From Stemphylium vesicarium (taxonomy: Eukaryota; Ascomycota; Dothideomycetes; Pleosporales; Pleosporaceae): DNA of 64,000 nt. The notes below the pieces were generated by a model. The model was not told the origin of the DNA, made no database searches, and was given only the letters and a program-made list of their open reading frames with translations. The translations under genes were made by a program, and so were the position numbers. Each line of letters begins with the position of its first letter. Positions within the stretch are counted from its first letter, which is position 1. Of the stretch, positions 21,737 through 32,084 are shown in pieces. The stretch covers positions 1 through 64,000 of the forward strand of contig QXCR01000113.1 of NCBI GenBank assembly GCA_004380135.1, given 5' to 3'.

Positions 21737-22921
21737 AGTCAGGGATTTTGCGGATGTCTGCAATGATGTTGTAGCTCTGAGCTGGATAATGACTGTTACG
21801 ATGAAGGTCCAGTGCCTCATATAGTTTTTGGGTCCATGGAGCAGATCTACACCGATTTCGCACCGGGTATGCCATGTATGCGCTGTTCACTCACTCGGTC
21901 TCGGAAACTTTGTTTTCCATGCGTCAATCCTAGGGAGTATTAACAAGACGCTTCGACGAAATCTCACGTGACGCATTCAAGTCTCCGGCATCCATGGATA
22001 TACTATGGGGTGGTTGCCGAGGAAAGACCGAACCTCACTCCGCAATGCTTGGCTGTTCACCCTCGGACGAGATCGTTCGAAGGAGCATATCTGAAGCTTA
22101 AGATCTCATTCTGCACCCTGTAATTCTGGATCTAGCTTTCTGTTTCAGATTTAGGACGGATGCCCTTCATTCCGCTGCTTCGGCCCAGCCTTTTTGAGGC
22201 AGACCTTTACCCGGAAGACTTGCATCCGCGGCCCTTTTTTAGGGTAGTAAAGTCAGTGATACATCCTCCTCCTGGCGAAGGCACGACTAACGTCGAGTTG
22301 GGAGTACGCTCAACATCATCGGCTGTGCGAAGATCCGACCTTACTGTGATGTGGAATCTGCCTCTGCGGCATGGAAGTCACTGATAGAAGAAGAATGCGA
22401 ATATCCGGTGTGTCGCGAGCGCAGACTGTCACAGCGGCTTCTCAGCGCAAAACTATTCTTCTTGTCTCAGTGACTTCGACATTATAGTGACAAGTTTAAC
22501 AACGCAATAAATTTGTAACAGTAACAGAAGGTAAAAATGTTATTTCTAATACCTAAGACACATTCGCTGGGAAGTAAAACAAAGTAAATGCATCTAGGCT
22601 GTTATATCACCCTGAGCGAGCACAAAGAAGCTTATTCGAAAAAATGAAATTTTCGTACCATGAAAGGCAAAGTGTTCCAGACGGTGGATCGGGTAAACCT
22701 CGGCTGCTGTGGCCTGCAGGCAGTACAAAACTGCATTGGGGTGTCAGCAGTGTATCCTTGCAGCAACAAGAAAATAACAGAAGACACGTTCGTATGCGCA
22801 TGGGCGTAAGAGCCATTCCATCAGGTCTATATGCGCAGTCGCGCGGTGTGTCGGTAAAAAACCCTACCGTCATGCCCACCAACGCCAATCCATGCAATCG
22901 TCAGATCATTTCGTGCCCGCC
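21737..22921. other. Intergenic, no gene seen
   Basis: About 1.2 kb between the monooxygenase start and the J-protein stop. Short ORFs at 22160-22384, 22607-22897 and 22644-22940 have no recognisable motif. It should contain the promoter of the monooxygenase and the 3' UTR of the J-protein gene. Confidence 0.4.
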
Positions 22922-24355
22922 TTACTGCGTCGCACATTGAGGACCGGCTTCTTCATCTTCATCGTCTTCCCACTCGCCGCCTCCGGCGCGGGGGTCTCCG
23001 CTGCCGGCGCCGTACTCCTCCATGTCGGCATCCCATTCCACATCGACCTCCTCAACCTCTTCGTGCTTCTCTTCTTCCCGCTCATCCTTTGGTAGCGCGT
23101 CGCGGACTTTTTGTACTGCGGCATCGGTCTTGAGCCAGCCATCCTCGGGGAACTCGACGTCGACGACGAGGTACAGATCGCCTCTGGCGTCGCTCTTCTT
23201 GATGGGCATACCCTCGCCCTCGATCTTGAGCACCTGTCCCGGTCGCAGCACGTTGCCATCTGGTTGTTTGACGTTCATCTGGATGCCTCTTCCGTCGAGG
23301 TGGGTGACAACGACACGGTTGAAGCCGGTGAGGGCCTCGACCAGGCTGACCTTGAGCTCAGCCCGCAGGTCGGCACCGGCGCGCTCAAATACGTCATGCG
23401 GGGTCTCGGTAAGCGTGAAGATGATGTCGCCAGGTTCCTGGTCAGGCAGCTGGTCGGCTTCTCCTGCCAGCACGATGCGCTCGCCTTGTCGGGCGCCGCG
23501 CGGGATGTAGAGTTCAAGCACGTTCTTTGTCTCGACGACCTTTTTGCCCTTGCACTTCTTGCAGCGGTGCTTCTCGGGAATGACTTGACCAGAGCCCGAA
23601 CAGTTGCCGCAAGGGACTGTCTCTTGAGTGACCAGACCGGGTCCGACCTGGCGGAGGACTTGTTTGGCACCTGCGAGGGTTAGTATCGCGAGTTAAAACG
23701 AAAGAATATAACATACCCCGTCCGTTGCACACAGCACAAGAGTTAGCCTTGGCACCCTGCTTGCCTCCGCTGCCCTTGCACATGTTGCAGATGGTATTTC
23801 TGGTGTTTGTGAACTTGGTCGTCTTTCCCTTGTACAGCTCCTCCAGCGAGACCTCGTATTCTTGCTCTACCGATCGTCCTTTGCGGGGCACGTTGCGTCC
23901 TCCAGGCATTCCTCCCATACCGCCCATTCCGGGCATGCCTCCGAATCCGCCCATACCGCCGAACATTTGCGCAAAGATGTCGTCCATGTCAGGGCCCTCG
24001 CCGCCCATTCCGCCTCTGGAGGGGTCAAAGGCGGCCATGCCGTGGGTGTCGTACATTTGGCGCTTATCATCGTCGGAAAGGATCTCGTAGGCTTGCTTCG
24101 CGGCCTTGAAGCGGATTTCGGCTTCTTCGCGGTCGTCTTCTGCGACCTTGTCGGGGTGATGTGCGAGTGCGGCCTGAGAGAGTTAGATGTGTGCAGTTTT
24201 GTGACTTTGCGCGGCTGCCTGCGTACCTTGTGGTATGCCTTTTTAATTTCGATCTTGCTTGCGCCCTTTTCGATCTCGAGCACCTCTGTATTGATTAATT
24301 CCTGTGATTCCGCGCACAAACACATGCATACCGTAGAGGTCGATTTCTTCATCCA
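22922..24355 (-). CDS. Class A (type I) J-protein with C-terminal CaaX-like end
   Basis: Hsp40 co-chaperone that stimulates Hsp70. Introns at 23671-23716, 24174-24226 and 24286-24331 restore a continuous frame. The J-domain starts EEIDLYEVLEIEKGAS and contains HPDK in AALAHHPDKVAE. A Gly/Met/Phe-rich region follows (MFGGMGGFGG). The zinc-binding region has CXXCXGXG repeats (CNMCKGSG, CAVCNGRG, CGNCSGSG, CKKCKGKK). The substrate-binding C-terminal domains end in a charged tail terminating CATQ, which resembles the farnesylated CASQ of yeast Ydj1. The closest yeast relatives are therefore Ydj1/Xdj1-type cytosolic J-proteins. The first exon is unresolved: an acceptor-like TACTAAC...CAG lies just upstream of 24355, and the only nearby ATG (24381) is out of frame. 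The true start lies further upstream or in an unseen small exon. Confidence 0.88.
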
Positions 24356-24669
24356 CTGCAGCCGAGTTAGTACGTAGTCATTGCGTAATGGAGGTAATGG
24401 ACAAACTCTTGTGAGGTTTCTATAAAAGTGATGGAATAAGAAGTCGGAGAAAAACTGGTGGAAGAGTATAGCAGGCTTCACGTCAAGTCCTGCCAACCAA
24501 ACGTCTTGTAAAGGCAACGGGCAACAAACTTTCTCCAGGTTGGTCGACCGCTCGCAATGCGGGCGGGCAAAAGTTCAGACCCGCCCGCACTAAGATAAAC
24601 ATCCCTGTCTATCATTTTCCAACACGCGAACGTCGGTTGCTTCTTCCTGCGCCGCCTCAAACCAACGCT
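24356..24669. promoter_or_regulatory. Divergent promoter between J-protein and mitochondrial GluRS
   Basis: About 300 bp separate two divergently transcribed genes. A perfect 9-bp inverted repeat GCGGGCGGG / CCCGCCCGC with a 12-bp loop lies at 24559-24588 and could be a regulator site or a structured leader. The first J-protein exon or leader must lie in this interval. Confidence 0.5.
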
Positions 24670-26298
24670 ATGTCGCTTTCCCTCTTGCTGCGCCCGCAAT
24701 TGCCCAGTTACACATGTCGCTCATGTCTTCTCCGGCTCTCACGCGGCTCCCGATGCCACAACAGCTTCAAATCGGGTAAAGAGCAAAAGGCCAACGCGGC
24801 ATTGCCCGCGTTCCCTGCACGGACGCGTTTCGCACCTTCGCCGACGGGCTACCTCCACCTGGGCTCTCTCCGAACAGCGCTATTCAATTACCTCCTCGCC
24901 AAGAAGACCGGCGGCCAGTTCTTACTACGGATAGAAGATACGGATCAGAAGCGCACGATACCCGACGCCGAGCAGCGCCTCTTCGACGACCTGCGATGGG
25001 CGGGGTTGGAATGGGATGAGGGACCCGAAGTAGGAGGATCATACGGGCCCTACAAGCAGTCCGAAAGAAGCTCTCTCTACCGGCAGCATGCGCACACGCT
25101 GCTAGAATCCGGCAACGCATACCGCTGTTTCTGTACCTCAGAGCGGCTCAACGCGCTGGCAGAACACAGACACAAGCTAGGCATAGCCACCGACTATGAC
25201 CGCACCTGCGCGCCAATCTCCAGGGAAGAAAGCGACGACCGCGCCTCCCGCGGCGAGGCCCACACCATCCGCCTCAAAGTCCCCGAGCAATATCCCACCT
25301 ACAAGGACCTGATATACGGCACCTTCCGCCCGCTCAAGCGGCGCGGGCACGTCACCGAAACCGCCTACGAAGACCCGATTCTGCTCAAGTCCGACGGCCT
25401 GCCTACGTATCACCTCGCCAACGTCGTTGATGACCACCTCATGCAGATCACGCATGTGATCCGGGGGAGCGAGTGGATGCCTAGCACGCCCAAGCACATC
25501 GCCATGTACAAGGCATTTGGCTGGACGCCGCCTGCGTTCGCACACGTGGGCTTACTCGTCGACGAGCAAGGGAATAAACTCAGCAAGCGCAACTTCGACA
25601 CCGACATTGCTGCGTTCAAGGAAATGGAGATTTTCCCCGAGACGTTGACAAATTTCGCTGCGCTCCTGGGCTGGAGCCATAGGGAAAAAAGCGACGTTAT
25701 GGATTTGGCGGGTCTGGTGCAGAACTTTAGCTTGAAATTCACAAAGGGGAACACCACCGTGACGTTTGGCAAAATGCAGTTCCTCCAACGCAAACACGCC
25801 CACCTCCGCGCCCAGCACGGCGGTCCCCCCCTCGATGAAATGGTCGACGCTGTAGCCACTCTCCTCACATCCCCAGACTCACCCTACACGCAGTGGAAAA
25901 CCGTCGTCGGGACTTCTGACCCAAAACGGTATGTCCGGTCCATTATCACCGCCGACGCGGAGAATTACACAAACGCAAACGAATTCCTGTATCGAAACGC
26001 CTTCTTTTTCACCCCCTTGAGACCGTTTCATGAAAAACTGCCGCCGCAGAGTACGAGTTCGGATATCCCCATGCGCGCGCAGATGTTGGCTGAGGTGAGC
26101 GAGGCGGACTGGAATAAAGAAGCGCTGATGATGAAGACGAGGGAGATTATCGATGGGAGGAAGGAGGGGAAAAGTGGGAGCAAGGATGTGTATCATTATT
26201 TGAGGAAGATGCTTACGGGGCAGGAGCAAGGTATGCGGATCTACGACATCATGACTGTACTTGGGAGGGGGGAGACGCTGAAGAGGCTGGGGTGTTGA
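24670..26298 (+). CDS. MSE1: Mitochondrial glutamyl-tRNA synthetase
   Basis: A 542-residue class I aminoacyl-tRNA synthetase that charges mitochondrial tRNA-Glu. An Arg/Ser-rich N-terminus (about 1-45) is a plausible mitochondrial presequence. The catalytic domain begins RTRFAPSPTGYLHLGSLRTA, holding the HIGH motif as HLGS; IEDTDQKR follows; the KMSKS loop reads KLSKR in GNKLSKRNFDTD. GSEWMPSTPKH is the expected GluRS block. The start is the first true ATG in the frame, at 24670; the frame is open 11 codons further upstream but lacks an ATG there. It is the first of four mitochondrial-translation genes within 9 kb. Its 3' end converges on CSN5. Confidence 0.92.
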   Translation: MSLSLLLRPQLPSYTCRSCLLRLSRGSRCHNSFKSGKEQKANAALPAFPARTRFAPSPTGYLHLGSLRTALFNYLLAKKTGGQFLLRIEDTDQKRTIPDAEQRLFDDLRWAGLEWDEGPEVGGSYGPYKQSERSSLYRQHAHTLLESGNAYRCFCTSERLNALAEHRHKLGIATDYDRTCAPISREESDDRASRGEAHTIRLKVPEQYPTYKDLIYGTFRPLKRRGHVTETAYEDPILLKSDGLPTYHLANVVDDHLMQITHVIRGSEWMPSTPKHIAMYKAFGWTPPAFAHVGLLVDEQGNKLSKRNFDTDIAAFKEMEIFPETLTNFAALLGWSHREKSDVMDLAGLVQNFSLKFTKGNTTVTFGKMQFLQRKHAHLRAQHGGPPLDEMVDAVATLLTSPDSPYTQWKTVVGTSDPKRYVRSIITADAENYTNANEFLYRNAFFFTPLRPFHEKLPPQSTSSDIPMRAQMLAEVSEADWNKEALMMKTREIIDGRKEGKSGSKDVYHYLRKMLTGQEQGMRIYDIMTVLGRGETLKRLGC

Positions 26299-26738
26299 TC
26301 GGCAATACCCCTTGCGTGGGATGGAAACTGTGTATTTGTACTGAAATGATTGGAGAAGAAACACTCATGCTTTTTGTTGCGTCTATGAGCATGTGGCTGA
26401 ATACGAGATGAGTCATTATCGTTAGAGCACTCGGCGTAGAAAGCTTCTCAAGGGAAGCTCTCCCGCTAGCGCTCCTTGATTAAGTTCTAGTCAAATCACT
26501 TGGTATGCTCCCTGCGAGCATTCGAGGAGTGCGCTCTACGACACTTTTTGTATGATAGGGAGCGTCTTTTTTGACTGCGGTTATCATATTGCTAACTTGC
26601 ATTGATTCATACCAAGGCATACACATGCCCTGCAAGTAACCGATATACCCTTGTTCTAACCGTGTATGCGCCTACGCCATAACGCCTTGCCATGCTTCCC
26701 ATTTCATTGATTCCACACATCACTTTCGAAAACACCCA
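26299..26738. terminator. Convergent 3' region between GluRS and CSN5
   Basis: 440 bp between two convergent stop codons. It contains imperfect inverted-repeat patches (GAAAGCTTCTCAAGGGAAGCTC near 26439; GAGTGCGCTCTACG near 26528) but no gene. It should hold both polyadenylation regions. Confidence 0.35.
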
Positions 26739-27898
26739 TCAGGAAGTCTCCATCTCATCCCCCTCACTCTTGACCTCAACCGGAGCATGCAGATTGAACA
26801 CCTTCTCTTTGACCTGCGCCGCCAAAAGCCCCATGTCCTCTTCGCGCGCAATCTTAGATCCAGCAGCCCCCAGCTTAGTCAACTGGTTCTTCTTCTCATC
26901 AGCAGTAGCGTATCCCTGACCGCCCTTGAAGCGTTTGCCATTTGCGTTTTCCTGCTGCATCTTACGGGCGAGGTCTGAGATTTGCTTGGTGCCGTAGTCG
27001 CGGTTCGAGATGAGCGGAGACGACGACAGCGTTTGGACCCAGTACTTGTTCCATAGGGCTTCGAGCAACTTTGCGTCGAGAGAAGACTTGTAGTGCGAAA
27101 CGTCTAGAGAATAGTAGTGGCTAGCGTGCACGCCAAAGTCTTCAATCTTGCCCAGCGGAATTGTCTCGAAGCCGTCGCTATCCGCACCACCCGTGACCTT
27201 TGCGGCACCACCTGTCTTGGCCTGATTCTCCACGTATTCGGTCGAATAGGTGCGGAAGGCGCCAATCTCGACTTTGCCAGCGGAGACCGTTCGGTCGGGG
27301 TCGATAACAATGGCACAGAAAGGATCCTGGAATTGTTGCTGCGTCTTCTGCGTGTTGACGTCGATGCCGGATAGCCAGCACCCATAGCCTGGATGCGAAT
27401 GATACCAGCCAACAGCATTCTCCATCTGACCTTGCTCCCGTGCGCGCTGCAGGAACTCGACCATGTACTCGTTTGCCTCGTCCTGGGCGTTGACGCGTGT
27501 TTCGGTTCCTTCGACGGGTAGTCGGAAGGCATCGGTTACGACGAATGTGTGTGCTTCAATCTTGCCTAGCATCAGGCCCATGACTTCGATGGAGCCACCG
27601 GAGCGCGCATGCATGACCATCTTGAGCAGCGCGATGGCTGAGATGCGGACTGAGGTGAAGTAGTTTGGATCGGTTCGCCATGGGTGCGCGTCATTGATGG
27701 CTTTCTGGGCAGTCGAAGAGTAGTTGTAGAGGGCATCTTTGCTGGGGTCGACGAGCTTTACGGAGTTCTCGAGCTCTAGAACATCTTGTTAGTGACTTGA
27801 GCGGGTGGCGGGGCATGTGAGAGGCGTGTGAGCTGTGTGTGATGTGCCTAATGGTAAAAGTAGTATCACTCACCCCATGTCTTGAGTGCGGTACCCAT
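26739..27898 (-). CDS. csnE: COP9 signalosome subunit 5 (CSN5, deneddylase)
   Basis: Two exons, with an intron at 27776-27873 (GTGAGT ... TAG), give 353 residues. The short first exon encodes MGTALKTW, and the second starts inside the same conserved N-terminal block (ELENSVKLVDPSKDALYNY), matching CSN5 exactly in register. The JAMM/MPN+ metalloprotease motif is complete: a Glu in EVMGLMLGK, then HSHPGYGCWLSGID with both zinc histidines and the Asp. This is the catalytic subunit that removes NEDD8/RubA from cullins. The C-terminus after about residue 320 is short and acidic. Frames overlapping the intron on the other strand are shadows. Confidence 0.95.
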
Positions 27899-28143
27899 GG
27901 TTGAAGACTGACGGGAATGGCACCGCAAGTTGGTCGTGTTTGGTGTTTGGTGGTGGGGAGCTGTAGGGTTAGGATTGCGGGGAGCTCGGTAACGCCAAGA
28001 GATTGCCAGGCACCAGCAGGTAGCCATGGAAAGCGGGATCCAAGCGAACGGCGCCCTAACGCTTAAATACAAGATGAACTTCAAGACCTGAGAAATAGTA
28101 CAGTAGAACCAGCATTTCTTCGCAAGAAAATCAAGTGTATCAT

Positions 28144-28825
28144 CTACTTCCTCCTCCTAGACTGATCCTCCCACCCCGACCGCTCATTCATCTTCTTCGC
28201 CTCCTCCTCCATCTTCTTAACCCATCGCTTAGTCAACTCATCATTCTCCTTGCGCAGCCTCTCCTTCTCCTGCTCCGCCATATTAAGCTGCAAGTTCAGC
28301 GCCACCATCTCGTCATGCACCTCCTCTACCAGCCTGCCTTTTCCCTTTAGCTCCTCAGCCCTGTCCTTGCCACGCCTTTCCAGCGCTGTGCGCATCTTCT
28401 CCAGCTGCTCTATGCGTTGTCTCTGCTGCGTATCTGAGGTTTTGAGAGCGCTGAGATCAGCAGTTAGACTGGCGAGTTGCGCTTCTAGGTCGCCGCGGGT
28501 GCGCTGGGTGGCTGCGAGCTCGGAGCGCAGTTGCGCAACGGCGGATGAAGATGCGACGTCTGCGGTCGTGGGGCCTTTGCCCTTTGGCGTGAGCGATCTT
28601 GGAGATGCGCCTGCTGATTCAGGCTCTTCTGTTGCAGGTGCCGGACGTGCTAGACTTGCTGTGCGGTCCGCAAGAGTTGTGTCTGCATACTATTAGTTCG
28701 TGCCAAAAGACCAGGCAAGGCTGATAGAAGGCGCTCGTACAGGCGTTGACATAGTCCTCGTGCGCCCTTTCCCTGGCATCGCGCGCATCCAGTGCCGACA
28801 GATATTCCTCGAGCGGATTACTCAT
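28144..28825 (-). CDS. ATG16: Autophagy protein Atg16
   Basis: Two exons joined at an intron 28683-28740 (GTACGA ... GCAG) give 207 residues. The N-terminal helix MSNPLEEYLSALDARDARE is the Atg5-binding region; across the splice it continues into YTTLADRTASLA. A Ser/Pro/Thr-rich linker follows. A long coiled coil from about residue 85 ends in the signature LVEEVHDEMVALNLQLNM and the terminal KMNERSGWEDQSRRRK. Atg16 dimerises through this coil and carries Atg12-Atg5 to the phagophore for Atg8 lipidation. Length and order fit fungal Atg16. It is transcribed divergently from the IF3 gene, with 279 bp between starts. Confidence 0.9.
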
Positions 28826-29104
28826 GGCGGAAAACCTCGTTTGTTGCAGTGGAAGAAGTAGTGCGATAGGCGTGTGGATATCATGGTCGTCTGTCGCATG
28901 TCGTGAGCTGAAGATGGTCACGTCGAGGTGAGTTGGCGGGGGTGCTGCGGCCAGCTCGGAGGTCGTCGCTGCTCCGATTCGATCTCGCCTAGCGCCGACC
29001 AGAAAACATTGAAGCTTCCACCACTCGCAACACCAGAATCCAATTAGCCATCTTTTCCATTGCCCAATTGACAGATTATCCTTCGTGAGTATACGACACC
29101 TAAA
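28826..29104. promoter_or_regulatory. Divergent promoter, ATG16 and mitochondrial IF3
   Basis: 279 bp between the ATG codons of two divergent genes. No known motif was identified. Both transcripts must start here. Confidence 0.5.
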
Positions 29105-29929
29105 ATGCCACCAACACACATCTCTGGAACCTCACGCGCCCTGTACCGCGTCTTCATCGCCCCAACCCTCCGCAGCACAACCTCCGTCCCGCTCATCTAC
29201 GCCCCAGCCTTCGCGCCAGCATCATCCAATCCCACCTCCCTCGTCTCATCTTCTTCGACAACACCCAGCCTCGGTCCCCGCACCACGATCCGCACCAAGA
29301 AATACACAAAAGACACGCGGCGCCACGCCCTCTCCGACTACTACGTCATCGACAACGCCATCGAAGCCGACGACATCAACCTCGTCGACGAGGATGGCAA
29401 ATTTCACCCCAACGTGCCCCTCGACGAGGCGCTGACGAGCTTCAACAAAATGTCGCACCACCTCGTGCAGATGACGCCGGGAAAAGTGGATGAGTACGGC
29501 CAGGCGGATCCGCAGAATCTGCCCACGTGCAGGGTGATTTCTAAGATGGACCTCCGCGCCCAGCACGAGAAGAAACTTGAGACGCTGCGGAGACAGGCCA
29601 AGGGTCAGGGCGCGGGGCCGACGCCAAAGTCGCTCGAGTTGAATTGGGCGATTGCGTCGGGCGATCTCAAACATCGGCTTGAGGCGCTAAAGAGGTTTCT
29701 GCGCGAGGGCAGGAAGGTGGAGATTTTGTTGGGACCGAAGCGCAAAGGGAGACAGGCGACGCCTGACGAGGCAGAGGCAGTTATGAAGGCGGTCCTGGAT
29801 GCAGTGGGTGAGTGCAAGGGTGCGAGCGAGGTTAAGCGTGAGGGGCAGGTGGGGGCTGTCATGACTGTTGTTTTTGAGGGGAGGAAGGTGGAGAAGAAGG
29901 AGCAGAAGAAAGATGATGATGAGGCTTGA
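29105..29929 (+). CDS. Mitochondrial translation initiation factor IF-3
   Basis: A 274-residue single-exon protein. The first about 65 residues are rich in Ser/Thr/Ala/Arg without acidic residues, a typical mitochondrial presequence. The middle holds the IF3 N-terminal part (HALSDYYVIDNAIEADDINLVDEDGKFHPNV). The C-terminal domain has the linker LRAQHEKKLETLRRQAKGQ followed by KSLELNWAIASGDLKHRLEALKRFLREGRKVEILLG, the usual IF3-C pattern. It should bind the mitochondrial small subunit and help start-codon selection. The C-terminus ends in a Lys/Glu-rich tail. The ATG is the first in frame and directly follows the divergent promoter shared with ATG16. Next downstream is the converging uL4m gene. 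Confidence 0.85.
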   Translation: MPPTHISGTSRALYRVFIAPTLRSTTSVPLIYAPAFAPASSNPTSLVSSSSTTPSLGPRTTIRTKKYTKDTRRHALSDYYVIDNAIEADDINLVDEDGKFHPNVPLDEALTSFNKMSHHLVQMTPGKVDEYGQADPQNLPTCRVISKMDLRAQHEKKLETLRRQAKGQGAGPTPKSLELNWAIASGDLKHRLEALKRFLREGRKVEILLGPKRKGRQATPDEAEAVMKAVLDAVGECKGASEVKREGQVGAVMTVVFEGRKVEKKEQKKDDDEA

Positions 29930-30178
29930 GGCAGTCGAGTCATGCTTTGGAGGTAATGGTTATATGGAAACTCGCGCTACGAGTTTACAACCCAAGAGCC
30001 GAGCCGCGGTTAGCAAGGCGGAAAGAGGTGACGAGAAGAAAGAAGCCTTGGTGCAATACTGCACACTTGTATAACGAAACATGTAACAGTAACTGCCACC
30101 AATTGGCATGTCATACAAGCTACGACTCATGAAGCATATATAGATACACTGTACAATAACACATTTCCTCCAAAAACT

Positions 30179-31822
30179 CTACACCCTCTTCTCGTCCTTG
30201 ACTGCTTCAGCAGCGGGAGTTTCAACTCCAGTAGCGACATCAACCTCGTCCATGTCCTCAACAGCCTCAATCTCTGCATTCTCAGCCGCAAGCTCAGCCT
30301 TCTTGGCCCCAAGGGCCTCCTCGCACAAACGAATCTCCTCTTGCGCTTTCTGCTGTCCCGCAAAGTATTGCTTAAGCTTGGCAACAATCAACTTTTGGTT
30401 CGCAGCCTCGACCTTTGCTTCTAGCAAAGCCACTTCTACATCATCAACGTGGATCCTTTCCGCGCTAGCCGCTTCAAGCAATTCCTCTGCCTTTTCCTCT
30501 TCGCCGTTGAGGCGGAGGGCCTCGGAGCGGTGCTCATGAACCTGCGCAGTGAGCAACGCGGCTTCGAACTGAACTTCCAGCTTCTCGACTTCCAGCTCGC
30601 GCATGTCGACTGTGAGTTCTTCTGCCTTTACACGCGAAGTTTCTGCTGCCGTGTTGGCGAGGTCTTCTTTGATGTTGAGCTGGTAGTCTAGGGCTTGGAT
30701 GCGGGGATACCGTTGAGCGTCATCTTGCTTGACCGACTCGGCAAAGGATAGACCTGTCTTCTCGGCGAACTGAAGCTCCTTGGCTTCGGCGAGTAAGTTG
30801 TAGGCCGAGACGCTGAGTTGGGTGCGTTGGCGGCCTGGAGGGAGTAGTTCGGCTTCGGCATAACGGGTTGTTGCTGCACTTTCGTAGGTACCGGCGCGCA
30901 GGGCATCTCTCTCCTTGGGTTCGGTGAGGGACAAAGCGCGGAACTCTTCCCAGCCGACAACGGATTCGAGGTCTGCGGGTGGCGATGATCGGATCAGACT
31001 CTTGTGCCATGGCTGCAGGGCCTTGTGTGTGAGATCCTCCTCGTGCGAGAGCAGGATGTTGTGCAGGGCATCGCGCTCGATGATGACACGCGAGAGCTCG
31101 AGCAGGTTCTTGACGTCAACCTCTTCCCAAGTGAGAGTTTGTTCGCCGCGGTCCATCTCAACCAGCGCTTGCTCCAGCAATGGCCGCTCCTCCAACGTCA
31201 CCATCAAGCTACGGCCCTTGCCGCGCAACTTCTCGTGGTGCTTAAAAATGTCGCCTAGTAGTCTTGTCGAAGGGCTCTCAATCTCCATGGCATTGTCGAC
31301 GATGATGAGCTCGCCTTTTCGGAAGCGATAGGAAAGCGCTGTCCGCCATGCTAGGTCGTAAATCTTCTTGGGGAGCTCAGACGAAAAGTCTCTGGGCTTG
31401 GGGCCGAATGCGACACCTCCTCCTCTAAGCATAGGTGACTTCTTGTCCCCTAGACGGGCGCGACCGGTACCCTTTTGTGGGCGAACCTTTCTGGCTGAAC
31501 CACGGACTTCGTGTCTTGTCTTGGTGGAGGCGGTACCCAGTCGTGTCATGTCTCCCTCGTAAATTACAGCGCGGTGTAATATATCTCTTCTTGTGGGGAG
31601 GTACAAGTGGTTGGCGGGATACTGCTCGAATCGCAGCGGCTCAAGTGAGGGGAATTGGTGGACTGTCGCGAGGACCGTCTGCTGCTCAAACGGCGTGACA
31701 GGTACATAGTTGGCAGTGGGTACCTTGCTTGACGATAGCGTGGCATTGAAGGGTGCAGAGGTGGTTATGGAGCGGACAGAGGGTGTGCATAGAGATTTCT
31801 GTATGGCGTTAGCAGGTCGCAT
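30179..31822 (-). CDS. Mitochondrial large-subunit ribosomal protein uL4m with long C-terminal extension
   Basis: The 547-residue single-exon protein begins with an Arg/Ser/Thr-rich presequence. Residues about 70-290 match ribosomal protein L4: LPTRRDILHRAVIYEGDMTR, TKTRHEVRGSARKVRPQKGTGRARLGDKKSP and GGGVAFGPKPRDFS are the universally conserved RNA-binding loop. The L4 fold ends near residue 290. What follows, to 547, is Glu/Ala/Leu-rich, mostly coiled coil with repeated ELEVEKLEVQFEAALL-type heptads, ending in an acidic tail. That tail is longer than in yeast YmL6 and likely makes peripheral mitoribosome contacts. It shares a 262-bp divergent promoter with mL38. Confidence 0.9.
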   Translation of the reverse strand: MRPANAIQKSLCTPSVRSITTSAPFNATLSSSKVPTANYVPVTPFEQQTVLATVHQFPSLEPLRFEQYPANHLYLPTRRDILHRAVIYEGDMTRLGTASTKTRHEVRGSARKVRPQKGTGRARLGDKKSPMLRGGGVAFGPKPRDFSSELPKKIYDLAWRTALSYRFRKGELIIVDNAMEIESPSTRLLGDIFKHHEKLRGKGRSLMVTLEERPLLEQALVEMDRGEQTLTWEEVDVKNLLELSRVIIERDALHNILLSHEEDLTHKALQPWHKSLIRSSPPADLESVVGWEEFRALSLTEPKERDALRAGTYESAATTRYAEAELLPPGRQRTQLSVSAYNLLAEAKELQFAEKTGLSFAESVKQDDAQRYPRIQALDYQLNIKEDLANTAAETSRVKAEELTVDMRELEVEKLEVQFEAALLTAQVHEHRSEALRLNGEEEKAEELLEAASAERIHVDDVEVALLEAKVEAANQKLIVAKLKQYFAGQQKAQEEIRLCEEALGAKKAELAAENAEIEAVEDMDEVDVATGVETPAAEAVKDEKRV

Positions 31823-32084
31823 GTCCGGACGACAGGGCTACATACGGCGCAGCGAGTGCACAACGCATTCCGCCGTATTGACACTCGGCTCAATTGGGAT
31901 GTGACGCCCCGCATCGGCGCGGATATCCTCGTGGAAGCCATGCCGGGTCGGGTATCGAAAAAAAGTCCCAGAGTTGAAGTCGCGGAGTTGGAGGCGGAGG
32001 TTTCGGAGCACGGACCCTAAAACCATCACCACATTTTCTAGCAGCACCCTCACTCGGCACATCCACACCAAGTCGTCACGCACA
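31823..32084. promoter_or_regulatory. Bidirectional promoter shared by two mitoribosomal protein genes
   Basis: 262 bp between the ATG of uL4m (minus) and the ATG of mL38 (plus). Both encode mitochondrial large-subunit proteins, so a single control region could keep them co-expressed. No known motif was identified with confidence. Confidence 0.6.

Noticed and set aside
23111..23683. 190-codon ORF on the plus strand over the J-protein
   Set aside because: A shadow of the coding strand; the J-protein motifs are on the minus strand.
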